NCBI RefSeq assembly: GCF_033546935.1
Contig: NZ_CP137854.1
Coordinates: forward strand, 310,001 to 374,000
Direction of reading: 5' to 3'
DNA from: Xylophilus sp. GOD-11R
GTDB taxonomy: Bacteria; Pseudomonadota; Gammaproteobacteria; Burkholderiales; Burkholderiaceae_C
DNA length: 64,000 bases
Shown here: positions 45,501 through 53,499 of the stretch, in pieces
How positions within the stretch are numbered: the first letter of the stretch is position 1
Layout: each line of letters starts with the position of its first letter
The notes under the pieces: generated by a model
The model's input: only the letters and a program-made list of their open reading frames with translations
Told to the model about the DNA's origin: nothing
The model's database searches: none
Position numbers and translations under genes: made by a program

Positions 45501-46127
45501 GTTTCTGGCCAGGAGTCAGCGGCGCAACGTGCCGAGGAATTGGCGAATGAGCCTGCAATACCTGCAGCTTTGTATGCCCGAAACCAAGCGGGCGAGGTCC
45601 AAGAGCCTCAAGTGAAAGCTCAGTACACGGTTGCTGATCCAACCCAAGCTGTTGCCTCCGTGAGCGCCAATGACTTCTTCGATCGCGGATATGACGAGAC
45701 GCTCAATAAGATGATTGAGCACATAGTCAAGGCAGAAGGGCCAATTCAGGACGCTGTATTGTCACGTCGAATCGCGCGTGCCCATGGGTGGCAGCGGACC
45801 GGTGCTCGGATCCACGACCGTGTGATGGCTCTGGCGAATCGGTCATTTGAAGTGACGGAAGAGGAGGGCGTGTTCTATTTCTGGCCTGCGGCCGCTGGAG
45901 CGGAGGCTCATTCCGGCTACCGGTCTCCTGGGGATGATGTTCGGCCTATTGATGAAATATGCATGCCGGAGTTGGTCCAACTTGCTAGAAGCGTGTTGAA
46001 GGATTTTTCCGGAGACGCCGCAATTGCGGCTATGGCGGATGAGCTCGGCTTGGGGCGTTTGAGGACAGCTTCACGAGAGCGGGTACTCAAAGCCATTAGC
46101 AACGCGGAGTTGATCGGAGACCGCTGA
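39507..46127 (+). CDS. DUF4011-helicase-Vsr-like nuclease defence protein (Hhe-like)
   Basis: A 2206-residue multidomain protein. A transglutaminase-like segment (GLATCLDLALMFCS then FTKGHAFAGLW, about 240-275) is followed by a DUF4011 region (KDRLARWQRKLLDLSLRNNL near 395). An SF1 helicase follows, with Walker A GPPGTGKSQTISNLI (near 712), Walker B VVVFDEASQIP (near 1558), VMVGDPKQLPPTS and NVAITRARQELRV. A Vsr/MTES_1575 nuclease fold spans about 1855-1940 (RVDLAVVHPDARG, GVECDGATYH), and a DUF3320-like end is near 2050-2130. This order matches the DUF4011-helicase-Vsr system reported as anti-phage (Hhe). All core motifs are intact, and it needs no partner gene. Confidence 0.85.
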   Translation: MTDNKATEFDNERIEEVAPPPLVVRLESSVVEKLNLADFQNSVPMLRDLKIANDTEAALHGLDVWVDATPAFLKPKVWRIEEVAAGETCSVSDLDVQLDGPFLTRLTEAEKATVTFTLRPRGDSTQVIARADRKVELLPRNQWGGLSHLPDLVAAFVQPNDPAVDRLLKQAAEVLRNNNKNPALDGYAGGNKRAWELASAIWSAIASLGLDYALPPASFEHAGQKVRGTSHILESGLATCLDLALMFCSALEQAGLNPVLVFTKGHAFAGLWLKAEQFTTVVVDDVTAVRKRVKLKEMVVFETTIITHRPAPSFTYATERGVEQIGEPLEETFELLVDVRRARMQRIKPLANAEAIAPSAAVEQPIIAEPAFAEAPELPEEDASPEVDAGALNPKDRLARWQRKLLDLSLRNNLLNFKGSKKALKLEAPDPSLLEDMLSEGQILKVLPRPDLMDGADPRSQAIYESREREDVRRIHALDGLKRKEVFVGVVKDELEARLVELYRTARTTLEESGSNTLYIALGFLSWTRDDREGQKYRAPLILVPVTLGRKNARSGFTLSLHDDEPRFNPTLIEMLRQDFNLSLGIAEGELPKDDRGLDIQALWKTVSHAIKDIKGWEVSEEVVLAMFSFGKYLMWKDLTERTDQLRQNAVVRHLIDSPRDSYPAGIPFPHSKNLDREFGPEQTFCPLPADSSQLSAVMAAVRGKDFVLIGPPGTGKSQTISNLIAQCLAEGKRVLFVSEKIAALDVVFRRLREVKLGEFCLELHSSKARKLDVLAQLKTSWESTGHIDQDQWRAEAQRLKALRDELNVYVERLHFRFANGMTIYEAIGRVVDGDLVPHLALSWDVAHAHDAPTMARMREVVERLDVNAKALGYDNLLKSALADVGHTEWSPRIQQSLVEAARAATPVAERVLATFDKFAAACGLPSTASAQRSRESLRSLALLLPDAAGHDWRFAARADAPAIVARLRRGVDLLEQHRSLTAALSPSWPASIMASCRRGLLLLEQRRDLLSGLGNPWGDDIIGELETGLGLLAEIAAATAQLSVKYGESIEQLNVSLLQREYAKAEKAVWPLSHLGKKKIRQAVEACVSGVGEPDVPADLMLWTRIRELRAQVEAVEIGAAVEGIWSGLKTRPEFAEAAIRLQRALACGKSSTPWDDQDLEPVANGRCGDRLAGELKTLRALKALEEELDSLENLASPTVQLWAGRSTRPDVLEAALSFVDALDLVRAKGPLSGDHPRVSTGECGLAFYEDVQRIRRRVEVEKGLVYLTDLTLLTNGLWVDLGTAIDQIEKAVAFQASLAKAMTGLAEKPEELQAVASALEQLLGDNVALLDPSGALSLDAAQYLAAQAELQPAVDHLGSVAAFPDASKTRINALALPALIAHCDGIVRSEARLNAWCAWRKVRDQAIQLGLSGVVAGVENAAVPLGQLRNAFETNYSRWWLNLVVDNEPVIRTFVAAEHEKRISDFRALDARHVELTRAWIRASLCADLPQQDEVTRSSEWGLLRHEMTKKSKHLPLRTLMSSLPTALTKLTPCLLMSPLSIAQYLSADANAFDVVVFDEASQIPVWDAIGAIARGKQVVMVGDPKQLPPTSFFDRAEATNEDDELEGDLESILDECMGANLPTMNLSWHYRSRHESLIAFSNHRYYGGSLVTFPSPVTEDRAVSFHYVDGTYEKGGARTNKPEAMAVVGDIVRKLKEPGFRASGLTIGVVTFNSEQQSLIEDLLDEARRKDPSIEPHFAESALEPLFVKNLESVQGDERDIMYFSITYGPDLTGAVSMNFGPMNRDGGERRLNVAITRARQELRVFSSLRAEKMDLARTQARGVKDLKHFLEFAERGTKALAEATKGSLGGFESPFEEAVASALASKGWEVHTQIGASSFRVDLAVVHPDARGTYLSGVECDGATYHRSATARDRDMLREQVLRGLGWEVVRIWSTDWWVDKVGTLDRVDRQLNELLANSRALRAEELAQQDARNEAKDAIEKAQAEALSVPADDVSGQESAAQRAEELANEPAIPAALYARNQAGEVQEPQVKAQYTVADPTQAVASVSANDFFDRGYDETLNKMIEHIVKAEGPIQDAVLSRRIARAHGWQRTGARIHDRVMALANRSFEVTEEEGVFYFWPAAAGAEAHSGYRSPGDDVRPIDEICMPELVQLARSVLKDFSGDAAIAAMADELGLGRLRTASRERVLKAISNAELIGDR

Positions 46128-46818
46128 GATAGTCCTTTGAGTTCCGGTAGTCGTTAAAGATCAACGCCGCAGGTACAGCCGCCGCGTGTCCGCCTTGTCA
46201 TCGTGCCCACCTAAAACTAGATGCACACGATCCTTGCCGCCTCGCGGCTCGCAATCAGGAAGACCTGGCCGGACGCGTTCCGAGCGGGGGTGCGATGAAG
46301 GATGGCTCAGACACCGGTGCCGATGCAGGCCGCCTCTGCTTGTGCACCAGCTTTGCTATGAGGCCGCGGGCCATGGCGATACGCGCTACCGACGCCTCTG
46401 GCTTGAAGCATTCGACCAGAACCTAGGTCTTGAGGGCTGGGCTGTGGCGCCGCCGGATGAGTTGCTTGGCGTCTTCTATGGTGTCCACCTATCGGTCGTT
46501 GGTGGACACCATCCTGACCAGTGGGCCGGCCTCAATCAAGAGGGCTTGGCCGGACGCTTACGACGCTGGCGCAGACTGGCGTGTTGATCGGGGAAAGTGT
46601 TCACGAGTCCACCAAGAGTTGAAGTGGACTCGAGACTCCTAAACTCCGAACCGGCTTTCAAGACGGTCGGCCTGGACGCTCACCATCGAACAGCTTCTGG
46701 CACTGCATTGCGGTCTCTTGCACCACGAGGTGGTGCATCGACGTGCCTTCGTCTCGCGGAGTCAACTGGTAGAACGCATTGACTGATCGTAGACGGGGGC
46801 GTTCATCGGCTGCCAGGT
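46128..46818. other. Stretch without a recognised gene, contains a 10-bp hairpin
   Basis: About 690 bases between the Hhe-like gene and the convergent RloC-like gene. A frame at 46,310-46,587 reads like real protein (YEAAGHGDTRYRRLWLEAFD) but has no start context or known domain and may be a relic. A perfect inverted repeat GGTGTCCACC / GGTGGACACC (46480-46510) lies within it. Confidence 0.4.
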
Positions 46819-49056
46819 CTACGCATTTGGACGCTCTTCTGCAGAGGCCTCGCGCATCATCATTCGGTAGTGGGCGCCATGTGTCGAGTGCTCGAAGATC
46901 TGCTTAAAAACGCGCAGATGGTTTTCTACTGAGGCAGGGTCAACAGCGAAATGCAGGTTGTCGTCGAAGCCATGCGAACCAGCGTTTATCCAAGAGAACA
47001 AAGACTTGCAAACGACCTTGTCTGTACCCTCGAAGTGGCGGTCGAGACTCTTCGGATCGACTCCACCGAGGATTTTGAAGTAGCTCTCCAAGATTCGCCG
47101 AAGCGTGTTCTGCACAGCGCCTAACGACAGGTCCTTGCGCCTGATCTCCGCCCAGAGCATCTCGTAAGAGCTCGACACAGGGTTGCGCGGGCTTGGCTCC
47201 ACCAAAGAATAGCCGCCGGGTTTGCGCACTACCCAGAACGACTCCTCGCGCATCGCCGAGTCCTGAGGTCGGTCTCCGTTGAAACTCACCTCTCTGTGGA
47301 AGTGAACATTGTGCGTGAGGATGAAGAGTTGCTTGACCGCATGGGTCTTGCTGCGGACCTGATCCATCAATCGGTGGATCAAGCTGCTCACGATGAACAA
47401 CACGTCGCTGTCGAGACTCGACACCGGATCGTCAAACACCGCAACGCGGGGCACGATCGTCCCGCTGTCGTTGGCGCTGCCCTGGAGCAGATGATAAAAA
47501 TAAAGGAACGTGACGAAGCTCTTTTCGCCCTCGCTGAGGGTTTCACGCGCGTCGGTCTCATCGGCGCGGCGCAGCGCGTATGTGTGTCCTTCCCCCACGC
47601 GCGCTAGCGAGAAACTCCGAAAGCCGTACGAGCGCAAAAGCCCATTGATCTCGTCGACCGTGGGCTGCACGCTTGTCGATGACTTTTCGAGCGCCCGGAT
47701 TTCGTATTCTTTTGCGAGCTTCGACTTGGTGGCTTCCTCGATCGCGCGTTCGATCTTCGTGACAGCCTTGTCAAGCCCTTCCTTGCGTGTTGCATAGTCC
47801 GCGAGGTCAGCCGCGAGCTCTGCCTCGACCAAGTGCCGCCACACTTGGGCGGTCAGCTTCTCCTTTTCGGTCTTGATGTTCGCGACAGTTGCGTTGTGGG
47901 CACTTATCGCGGCATTGGCCTTGGCAACAATGGAGGCGATCGCCGCGGCGGACTCCGCCAATCCGTCGAGGGTGATGGGCCGGCTCGGCTCCTTGCGCTT
48001 GGCCTTGATCAACAGCGAGTTTGCGGCAATCTTCGCAGCGGCGGCGTCGCGCTGAGCTTCGAGCGCAGGCTTATCCAGCCGCGCTGAGGTCGATGCCGAG
48101 ATGGCGTCCACAGCGGCCAGGAAAGTTTTCGCGTCGGCCGCGTAGGCGATCGCGAGCGCGTCTATTGCATCGGTGTCGGCAACAAAAGCGCCATCGAAGT
48201 AAGCGGCGAGATCAGCTTCGAGAGAACTCGGTGCAGGCTGCTGGCAGAAGGGGCAGTCGCCATTGTTCTTTTGGAAGAACGGGCGACCCTGCTTAACCCA
48301 ATCGCTTGCCCCGAGCTTCTCGATCATCGCGGCGATGTCGACGTCCTTGCTGCCGACTACGACTTTCGCAAGGATGAGATCTGACTCTCGCGCGATTAGG
48401 CTAGTGAACGATGGCAAGGCGAGGAGCGCCTCGGATGTGGGTGCCGTCCCAAACACGGTTTCGGCTCTTGACTCCATGTCGGCCAAGGTCGGGCGAGCTC
48501 CGGCGCTCGCGGCCCGCGCATGCTCCTCGATAATCTTGCGCTTGAACTTCGCCTTGTCGTTGCGGTAGCCCTCGAAGGCTCCAGAGAGTTTGGCGCTATG
48601 TTTGACTTTCTGGGCCCAGCACTTTTCTTGCAGCCATTGGTCGAGCGCTTCGAGGTCGGCCTTTTTGCCGCCCAGGCCGTCCGGCCCTTTCAAAGTGCCT
48701 GTCAATGCTAGGATTTCAGTCGCCCGCTTTGCGACTTCAATTGCAGCGAGTCGCAGCGCTTCGGCGTCTTCCACGCTTTGTTTGCCAAGAGTGAATACTC
48801 CCTTAATGGGACCAAAACCAAAGTTGGCCGCCACGAAATCGCGGTTGTAGACCAACGTCTCTAGAGGTGCACCTCCTTTCCACGCGACACGGCAGCTCGC
48901 GTGCGCCGGAGCGCATGGCGCCGCCAAGACGCGCGAGATCGTAGTCTTGCCCGAACCGTTCGAGCCGTAGATGTAGTTGAACGTCTTCAAGCCGGACAAC
49001 GACTGAAGATTGTCTCCGTAGGTGGCTGTCCTGCCGACGTGGATGGACTCAATCAT
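46819..49056 (-). CDS. RloC/PrrC-like AAA ATPase, putative anticodon nuclease with zinc hook
   Basis: A 745-residue ABC-type ATPase of the AAA_13 family. Walker A is YGSNGSGKTTISRV (near 31). Between the ATPase halves, coiled coils flank a CPFC zinc hook (near residue 268), the mark of RloC. The signature is LSEGEKSFVTFLY and Walker B VAVFDDPVSSLDSD (near 550). The C-terminal domain contains RxxxE (RRILESYF, near 652) and a downstream His in NAGSH, resembling the Arg-Glu-His triad of PrrC/RloC tRNA anticodon nucleases. This predicts abortive defence triggered by DNA damage or restriction alleviation. GGAG sits six bases before the ATG. Confidence 0.75.
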   Translation of the reverse strand: MIESIHVGRTATYGDNLQSLSGLKTFNYIYGSNGSGKTTISRVLAAPCAPAHASCRVAWKGGAPLETLVYNRDFVAANFGFGPIKGVFTLGKQSVEDAEALRLAAIEVAKRATEILALTGTLKGPDGLGGKKADLEALDQWLQEKCWAQKVKHSAKLSGAFEGYRNDKAKFKRKIIEEHARAASAGARPTLADMESRAETVFGTAPTSEALLALPSFTSLIARESDLILAKVVVGSKDVDIAAMIEKLGASDWVKQGRPFFQKNNGDCPFCQQPAPSSLEADLAAYFDGAFVADTDAIDALAIAYAADAKTFLAAVDAISASTSARLDKPALEAQRDAAAAKIAANSLLIKAKRKEPSRPITLDGLAESAAAIASIVAKANAAISAHNATVANIKTEKEKLTAQVWRHLVEAELAADLADYATRKEGLDKAVTKIERAIEEATKSKLAKEYEIRALEKSSTSVQPTVDEINGLLRSYGFRSFSLARVGEGHTYALRRADETDARETLSEGEKSFVTFLYFYHLLQGSANDSGTIVPRVAVFDDPVSSLDSDVLFIVSSLIHRLMDQVRSKTHAVKQLFILTHNVHFHREVSFNGDRPQDSAMREESFWVVRKPGGYSLVEPSPRNPVSSSYEMLWAEIRRKDLSLGAVQNTLRRILESYFKILGGVDPKSLDRHFEGTDKVVCKSLFSWINAGSHGFDDNLHFAVDPASVENHLRVFKQIFEHSTHGAHYRMMMREASAEERPNA

Positions 49057-49420
49057 TCGCTACTCCATTTCTTGGGCTTCGGCCTGGGCTTTTCGGCCGC
49101 CCAAGCGCCGCTTTTGAAGACGCCGGTCAGAAATGATAAGCGTAGGCGACGCTGCGAATACCTCGACTTCTTGCGGTTGCTGCTGTGGATGAATCACCAT
49201 TTGCGGCCAGCTTTCACATGCTTCGGCCGGTGAGCATCATCCGGTCACAATCCGAGCGATAAGCCACCGAAGTCGGGGCAGCGCCTCGTCTGCTGGAAAC
49301 AAAAAACCGGGCGTGTGCTGGCGTGCGCCCGACTTCTGCTATCGCTGCACTGCAGACTTTCATGCCACTGAGCTGGATTACAGCGGTGGCGCTTTGCTAG
49401 CTTTGATCTATGTCGGCGTT
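49057..49420. other. Intergenic stretch, no gene recognised
   Basis: About 360 bases between the RloC-like start and the integrase stop. A GC-rich imperfect inverted repeat occurs around 49,070-49,110. The RloC-like promoter should lie here. No coding sequence is convincing. Confidence 0.4.
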
Positions 49421-51418
49421 CTACTTTCTGAGAGCATTCAACTCATCTTTCATAAGCCCGGTGTACTTCCTGTTCTGCGGTGGCCAACCGCAATCGAAAC
49501 CTGTCTTGCTCTTGCGATCCTTGCGCACGTGTTTGAGCACGATGTCTGCTGCAATCTTCAACTTGCGATAGTCGAGCGGCAACTTGTAGTTTGTTTCGAG
49601 AGCGGTCTTCAGCACGTCGAACTGGTCGGGTGCGTTCATGCCGGGGATGTCCTGGTGGGTGTAAACGGTCAAGGTCACGCTGCGAGCTTGCTCTTCGGTG
49701 ATTAAGCCCTGGCGAATGGCGACGTCCTGTGCCATGTGGCCCACCAACTGCTGAATGATCGTCAGCGGTACTCCCACGTGCATTAACGTGTTGACTAGCG
49801 TATGCCGGAAAGAGTGGAAGACCAATGCCGGGTCGCTGATGCCGCACACATCCAGGTATCGGGCGAATTTCTCACTGAGGTTTTTTGACGGCTGTTTCAG
49901 CGCAGTCGGCGTGTTCATGTCCCTGTGTGGGAATAGATGCGTCGCACCTAGCTGTTTGAGCTTGTTCACATAGTCAAGAAAACCCAGGTCGAGCAACGGT
50001 TTGGTGATCGGGATGCGGCGCACAGAATTTTCGTTCTTAGCGTCCTCGTCTTTGACATCGAGATACCAGTTACCCGAGAGTTCGTGCTGTTTGATCTGGC
50101 TGAGTTCGGCGTTGATGAACTCTCCCAATCTCGCGCCCATGTGACAGCCAAGAAGTGGCCCCCAGAAATGGTCCGCATCGCGGCATTCCACGAGAAAGCG
50201 CGTGGGTTCAAAGATCGTTTGCAGGTGCGTCGCGGTAAACGGTTCGTACGACTCACCCTGTGCGGCCTTCAGCTTGTTCAGGGCCTCTCGGCGGTCTTCT
50301 TGGCCGGCCGCTGCATTGGTAAAAGCGGCACCCGCCTCTTTGTAGGCCCAGTTGAAGAACACTTCAACAGCAGTGATGCGCTTGAGCAAGGTGGCGGCGG
50401 CAACGGTCGGCAGCGTGTCCCCGCCACCGGCTTCTTCCTTCTGCTTCTTCGTTACGCCGCGTGCCAGACGGTTGGCGGAGTCGTCAAGAAAGCTGGCCAC
50501 TTGGAAGCTTTGGACTTCATGTACTTGGAAGTCACGTTTGAATCCGTGGTGCTCCAGCATGAAATCATGGAGTTGGCCGAGCACAGTCACGCGCTCGGCG
50601 ATCGTCTTGGCGTTGCCTTTCTGCCGGGCCTTCATCGCCTTCTTGAACAGCACCAGAGCATTGCCCCACAGCAGTGGATTAGGTACGTTCTGTGGCGATG
50701 TCTGGACGCGGTGTCCGGCTGTTGCGTTCGGCAGGGAGATCGCTGTCGACGCAAGCAGGGGCTCCCGCATAGACATCGCGGGAGAGGTCTGTGGCGTCGC
50801 GTGGATGGGCGAGGGCGGTGCCAGCGGCGCTGAACTGGAGGGCGCTGGGTCGATGCCAGCAATGGAGATGGGGCGACCGCGCAGACGGGTCAACAACGCT
50901 TCTTTCAGGTCGGCCATTTCTGGCCTTGCCAGTTCCTTCATCAAGTCGACGGCTACCGCACGATCTTCCTGATCGCGGATGGTGAACGCCGGGGCCTGTG
51001 TGAAGACGCCACGTTGCGCAATCCGTTGGGTGAAGGCACCCTTGAAATCTTCGAGCCCCACCTGGTTCAGGTCGTAGAAGAAGCCGAGAAAGTTCTGCAT
51101 GTCGTCCCGGTCATCGATCCGGAGCGACTGGTTGTCGGAACTGCCAAAGCGTTCCATGACCTTCGCAAAGAGGTCTTCAAAGACGTGGTGACGGGCGGAC
51201 ATGGGGACCTGGGCGAGTGCAGCGTTGAGGACTGCTGCAATTTTGCTGGCCAGTTTCGGGTTCGCCGTCCGAAGCGACCTCCTAACCTCTGCCTTATTTC
51301 GCACCGTTTTGGTGTGCTCGCCGTCGAAAGAAGCTGAGCCTGGATACAACAAAAGTATCCGGATAAAGTAGACGCCTGACTCGGCGCGACGATACAAACG
51401 CGCTGTGGACAATCCCAT
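49421..51418 (-). CDS. Tyrosine-type site-specific integrase of island 1
   Basis: A 665-residue phage-integrase-family protein. The N-terminal ~60 residues (LYRRAESGVYFIRILL) resemble the DUF6538 arm domain. A core-binding domain is followed by the catalytic domain with Arg in LGCHMGARLGEFINAELSQI, HSFRHTLVNTL (HxxR), QQLVGH and a C-terminal Tyr in TVYTHQD. The frame is open to 51481, but the ATG at 51418 has GGGAG nearby and avoids translating the terminator. It is directly beside the tRNA-Met 3' end, the usual position for an enzyme that integrates there. Confidence 0.9.
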   Translation of the reverse strand: MGLSTARLYRRAESGVYFIRILLLYPGSASFDGEHTKTVRNKAEVRRSLRTANPKLASKIAAVLNAALAQVPMSARHHVFEDLFAKVMERFGSSDNQSLRIDDRDDMQNFLGFFYDLNQVGLEDFKGAFTQRIAQRGVFTQAPAFTIRDQEDRAVAVDLMKELARPEMADLKEALLTRLRGRPISIAGIDPAPSSSAPLAPPSPIHATPQTSPAMSMREPLLASTAISLPNATAGHRVQTSPQNVPNPLLWGNALVLFKKAMKARQKGNAKTIAERVTVLGQLHDFMLEHHGFKRDFQVHEVQSFQVASFLDDSANRLARGVTKKQKEEAGGGDTLPTVAAATLLKRITAVEVFFNWAYKEAGAAFTNAAAGQEDRREALNKLKAAQGESYEPFTATHLQTIFEPTRFLVECRDADHFWGPLLGCHMGARLGEFINAELSQIKQHELSGNWYLDVKDEDAKNENSVRRIPITKPLLDLGFLDYVNKLKQLGATHLFPHRDMNTPTALKQPSKNLSEKFARYLDVCGISDPALVFHSFRHTLVNTLMHVGVPLTIIQQLVGHMAQDVAIRQGLITEEQARSVTLTVYTHQDIPGMNAPDQFDVLKTALETNYKLPLDYRKLKIAADIVLKHVRKDRKSKTGFDCGWPPQNRKYTGLMKDELNALRK

Positions 51419-51454
51419 GAAGTGGCACTCCCATGTGGCACCCCTGCAAATGCA

Positions 51455-51489
51455 AAAAGCCTTCGAAGTCGTTGACTTCAAAGGCTTTT
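51455..51489 (-). terminator. Rho-independent terminator downstream of tRNA-Met
   Basis: Arms AAAAGCCTTCGAAGTC and GACTTCAAAGGCTTTT around GTT, with one C/A mismatch. The run of T on the minus strand would end tRNA-Met transcription. It also forms part of the island boundary repeat. Confidence 0.75.
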
Positions 51490-51529
51490 CTGAGACTGGT
51501 GGCGCTTCACGGACTCGAACCGCGGACCT
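51455..51529 (+). repeat. Right boundary repeat of island 1 (tRNA-Met 3' end plus terminator)
   Basis: A direct repeat of 18845-18920. The first 35 bases are the terminator and the last 33 lie in the functional tRNA-Met gene (CCA end, acceptor and TpsiC arm). With the left copy it brackets the island in direct orientation, as expected for att sites. Confidence 0.65.
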
Positions 51530-51573
51530 GTGGATTATGATTCCATCGCTCTAACCGACTGAGCTAAAGCGCC
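51497..51573 (-). tRNA. tRNA-Met (anticodon CAT)
   Basis: A 77-nt cloverleaf with encoded CCA. The acceptor stem GGCGCTT pairs with AAGCGCC, the D-arm is GCTC/GAGC, the anticodon loop is ATCATAA with CAT, and the TpsiC loop is TTCGAGT. The position-27/43 pair is A-C. Elongator Met is likely; the CAT-anticodon Ile2 species cannot be wholly excluded by eye. It is the integration target of island 1. Confidence 0.93.
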
Positions 51574-51612
51574 GAGCCTCGAATTATAGCCCGAAATCTT
51601 CGGGCGTCCACC

Positions 51613-53469
51613 TCACTTGTGGCGTTTGGCCTTCGACGCAACCGGCTTGGCGGGCTCGGCCAACCAGGCGGTGACCTTGCCGGCGTCCTTGATCACCAGC
51701 CTCGCGGTCGTATCCGTCTCCGGCAATTCCAGCGCCAGCTTCATCAGCCGCTTATCACGCGCGACCAAGGCCGTAGCCCGGCGTTGCGCCCCGAGGTACA
51801 TCGCCAGATCGTCCAGCTTGCCGATGCGCCAGGCCTCGCCGTCGGCCGTCTCCAGCCCCAGCCATTCATCTCCCGCCGCCATGCCCGCCCGCTCGACCGC
51901 GCCGCCGCGCAGCACGACCTTGACTTGCACCGATCCGCCGTTTTCCGCCACGCGCATGCCCAGCCGCTGCGCAGGCTGCGACGGGTCGGCGGCGATGTCG
52001 ACGCCGTGGGCACCGAGCAGGTCGGCCAGCGGCAGGTCGGCGGTTCCGTGGACCCACGCGGCGAACTCGGCGGTGAAAGCCCGCCCGGCCTGTTCCGCCA
52101 GCACGATCGCGAAGTCTTCCTCCGTCATCGGCCCGGCCGCGCAGCGCTTCCACAGCGTGCGCATGGCGTCGTCCAGGCTGCCCTTGCCTTCCCGCCGCAG
52201 GGTGAGGTCGAAGCACAGGGCCACCAGTGCGCCCTTGGTGTAGTAGCTGATGGTGGCGTTGGCGGTGTTCTCGTCCTGCCGGTAGTACTTCACCCAGGCG
52301 TCGAAGCTCGATTGCGCGACCGACTGCACCCGCTGGCCGGGGGCCTGCGCGACCTGGTTGATGGTCTTGTTGAGCAGGCGCAGGTAGCCGGCGTCGTCGA
52401 GCAGGCCGGCGCGGCGCAGCAGGATGTCGTCGTAGTAGCTGGTGAAGCCCTCGAAGAACCACAGCAGCCGGGTGTAGTTCTCCTGCGTGTAGTCGTAGCG
52501 CGCCAGTTCGGCCGGGCGCAGCCGCTTCACGTTCCAGGTGTGAAAGTACTCGTGGCTGATGAGGCCGAGCAGGGTGGTGTAGCCCTCGGGGCTGCGGGTT
52601 TCGCCCTGGCGCGGCAGGTCGCGCCGGGCGCAGATGAGCGCGGTGCTGTGCCGGTGCTCCAGGCCGCCGTAGCCGTCGTCGACCGCGTTGAGCATGAATA
52701 CGTAGCGGTCGTGCGGCGGCGCGGCGCCGTCGGGGTGCCAGAAGCGCATTTGCGCCTCGCAGATGCGCTGCGTGTCGGCGATGAGTTTGGCGCCGTCGAA
52801 GCTGGCGCGCGCGGCGCCGGCGACGACGAAGCGGTGCGGCACGCCGCCGGCGGTGAATTCGCCGCTCCAGAAGTCGCCGAGCTCGACGGGGCTGTCAGCC
52901 AGGGTGTCGTAGTCGTCGGCGCGGTAGAGGCCGAAGCCTTTCGCATCGACCTGGACCGGGTGCAGCGCGGTGGCGGCGCTCCAGGCTTGCTGGGCGCCGC
53001 TGGGGTTGACCAACTGCAGCGCGTGCGGTGCATCTTCCTGGCCATGCACCCGCAGGCACAGGCCGGTGCCGTTGAAAAACCCGCGATGCGCATCGAGCCA
53101 GCAGGCGCGCACTGAGTTGTCGAAGGCGTACACCTGGTAGCTCAGCACCAGCGACTTGCCAGGCCTGGCTTCGATCTGCCAGGTGCATTTGTCAAGCTGC
53201 CGCAGCTCGGGTGTCTGGCGGCCTTGCTGCGCCTGCAGGCCTTGCAGGTGGCGGGCGAATTCACGCACCAGGTAGCTGCCGGGGATCCAGACCGGCAGCG
53301 ACACCGTCTGCTGGGCCTGCGGCTCGGCGATGGTGAGCGTGACGCGGAACAAATGCGCCGACACGTCCGCCGCCTCGATGCGGTAGTGGACGGCCGCGTC
53401 GACCTTGGCGGCGGCTGAGGAGGCGAGGGTGGCGGGAGACGGCTTCGGGCGGCGCTGGGCTGCGGGCAT
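51613..53469 (-). CDS. M61 family metallopeptidase (glycyl aminopeptidase-like) with PDZ domain
   Basis: A 618-residue peptidase. The N-terminal beta domain starts at VHYRIEAADVSAHLFRVTL. The zinc motif is in LLGLISHEYFHTWNVKRLRP (HExxH, near residue 300), with the third glutamate in FFEGFTSYY. A C-terminal PDZ region (VVLRGGAVERAGMAAGDE) follows. No signal peptide is seen, so it may be cytoplasmic, although some relatives are periplasmic. The order of domains is standard for the family. Confidence 0.9.
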   Translation of the reverse strand: MPAAQRRPKPSPATLASSAAAKVDAAVHYRIEAADVSAHLFRVTLTIAEPQAQQTVSLPVWIPGSYLVREFARHLQGLQAQQGRQTPELRQLDKCTWQIEARPGKSLVLSYQVYAFDNSVRACWLDAHRGFFNGTGLCLRVHGQEDAPHALQLVNPSGAQQAWSAATALHPVQVDAKGFGLYRADDYDTLADSPVELGDFWSGEFTAGGVPHRFVVAGAARASFDGAKLIADTQRICEAQMRFWHPDGAAPPHDRYVFMLNAVDDGYGGLEHRHSTALICARRDLPRQGETRSPEGYTTLLGLISHEYFHTWNVKRLRPAELARYDYTQENYTRLLWFFEGFTSYYDDILLRRAGLLDDAGYLRLLNKTINQVAQAPGQRVQSVAQSSFDAWVKYYRQDENTANATISYYTKGALVALCFDLTLRREGKGSLDDAMRTLWKRCAAGPMTEEDFAIVLAEQAGRAFTAEFAAWVHGTADLPLADLLGAHGVDIAADPSQPAQRLGMRVAENGGSVQVKVVLRGGAVERAGMAAGDEWLGLETADGEAWRIGKLDDLAMYLGAQRRATALVARDKRLMKLALELPETDTTARLVIKDAGKVTAWLAEPAKPVASKAKRHK

Positions 53470-53499
53470 GAATGGGCTCGGGTGGAAGCGGACGAAAGC

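Larger units (their letters stand above)
18845..51529. mobile_element. Island 1: integrative, probably mobilisable defence island at tRNA-Met
   Basis: The 32.7-kb segment is bounded by a diverged direct repeat of the tRNA-Met 3' end and terminator. It has a tyrosine integrase directly beside the intact tRNA. Inside are restriction-modification, Mrr, McrBC, Hhe-like and RloC-like defence genes around a ParB/relaxase plasmid-like core. Base composition is visibly less GC-rich in several parts (for example 19,800-25,900) than in the flanking backbone. No type IV secretion genes are present, so transfer would need a helper. Confidence 0.75.
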
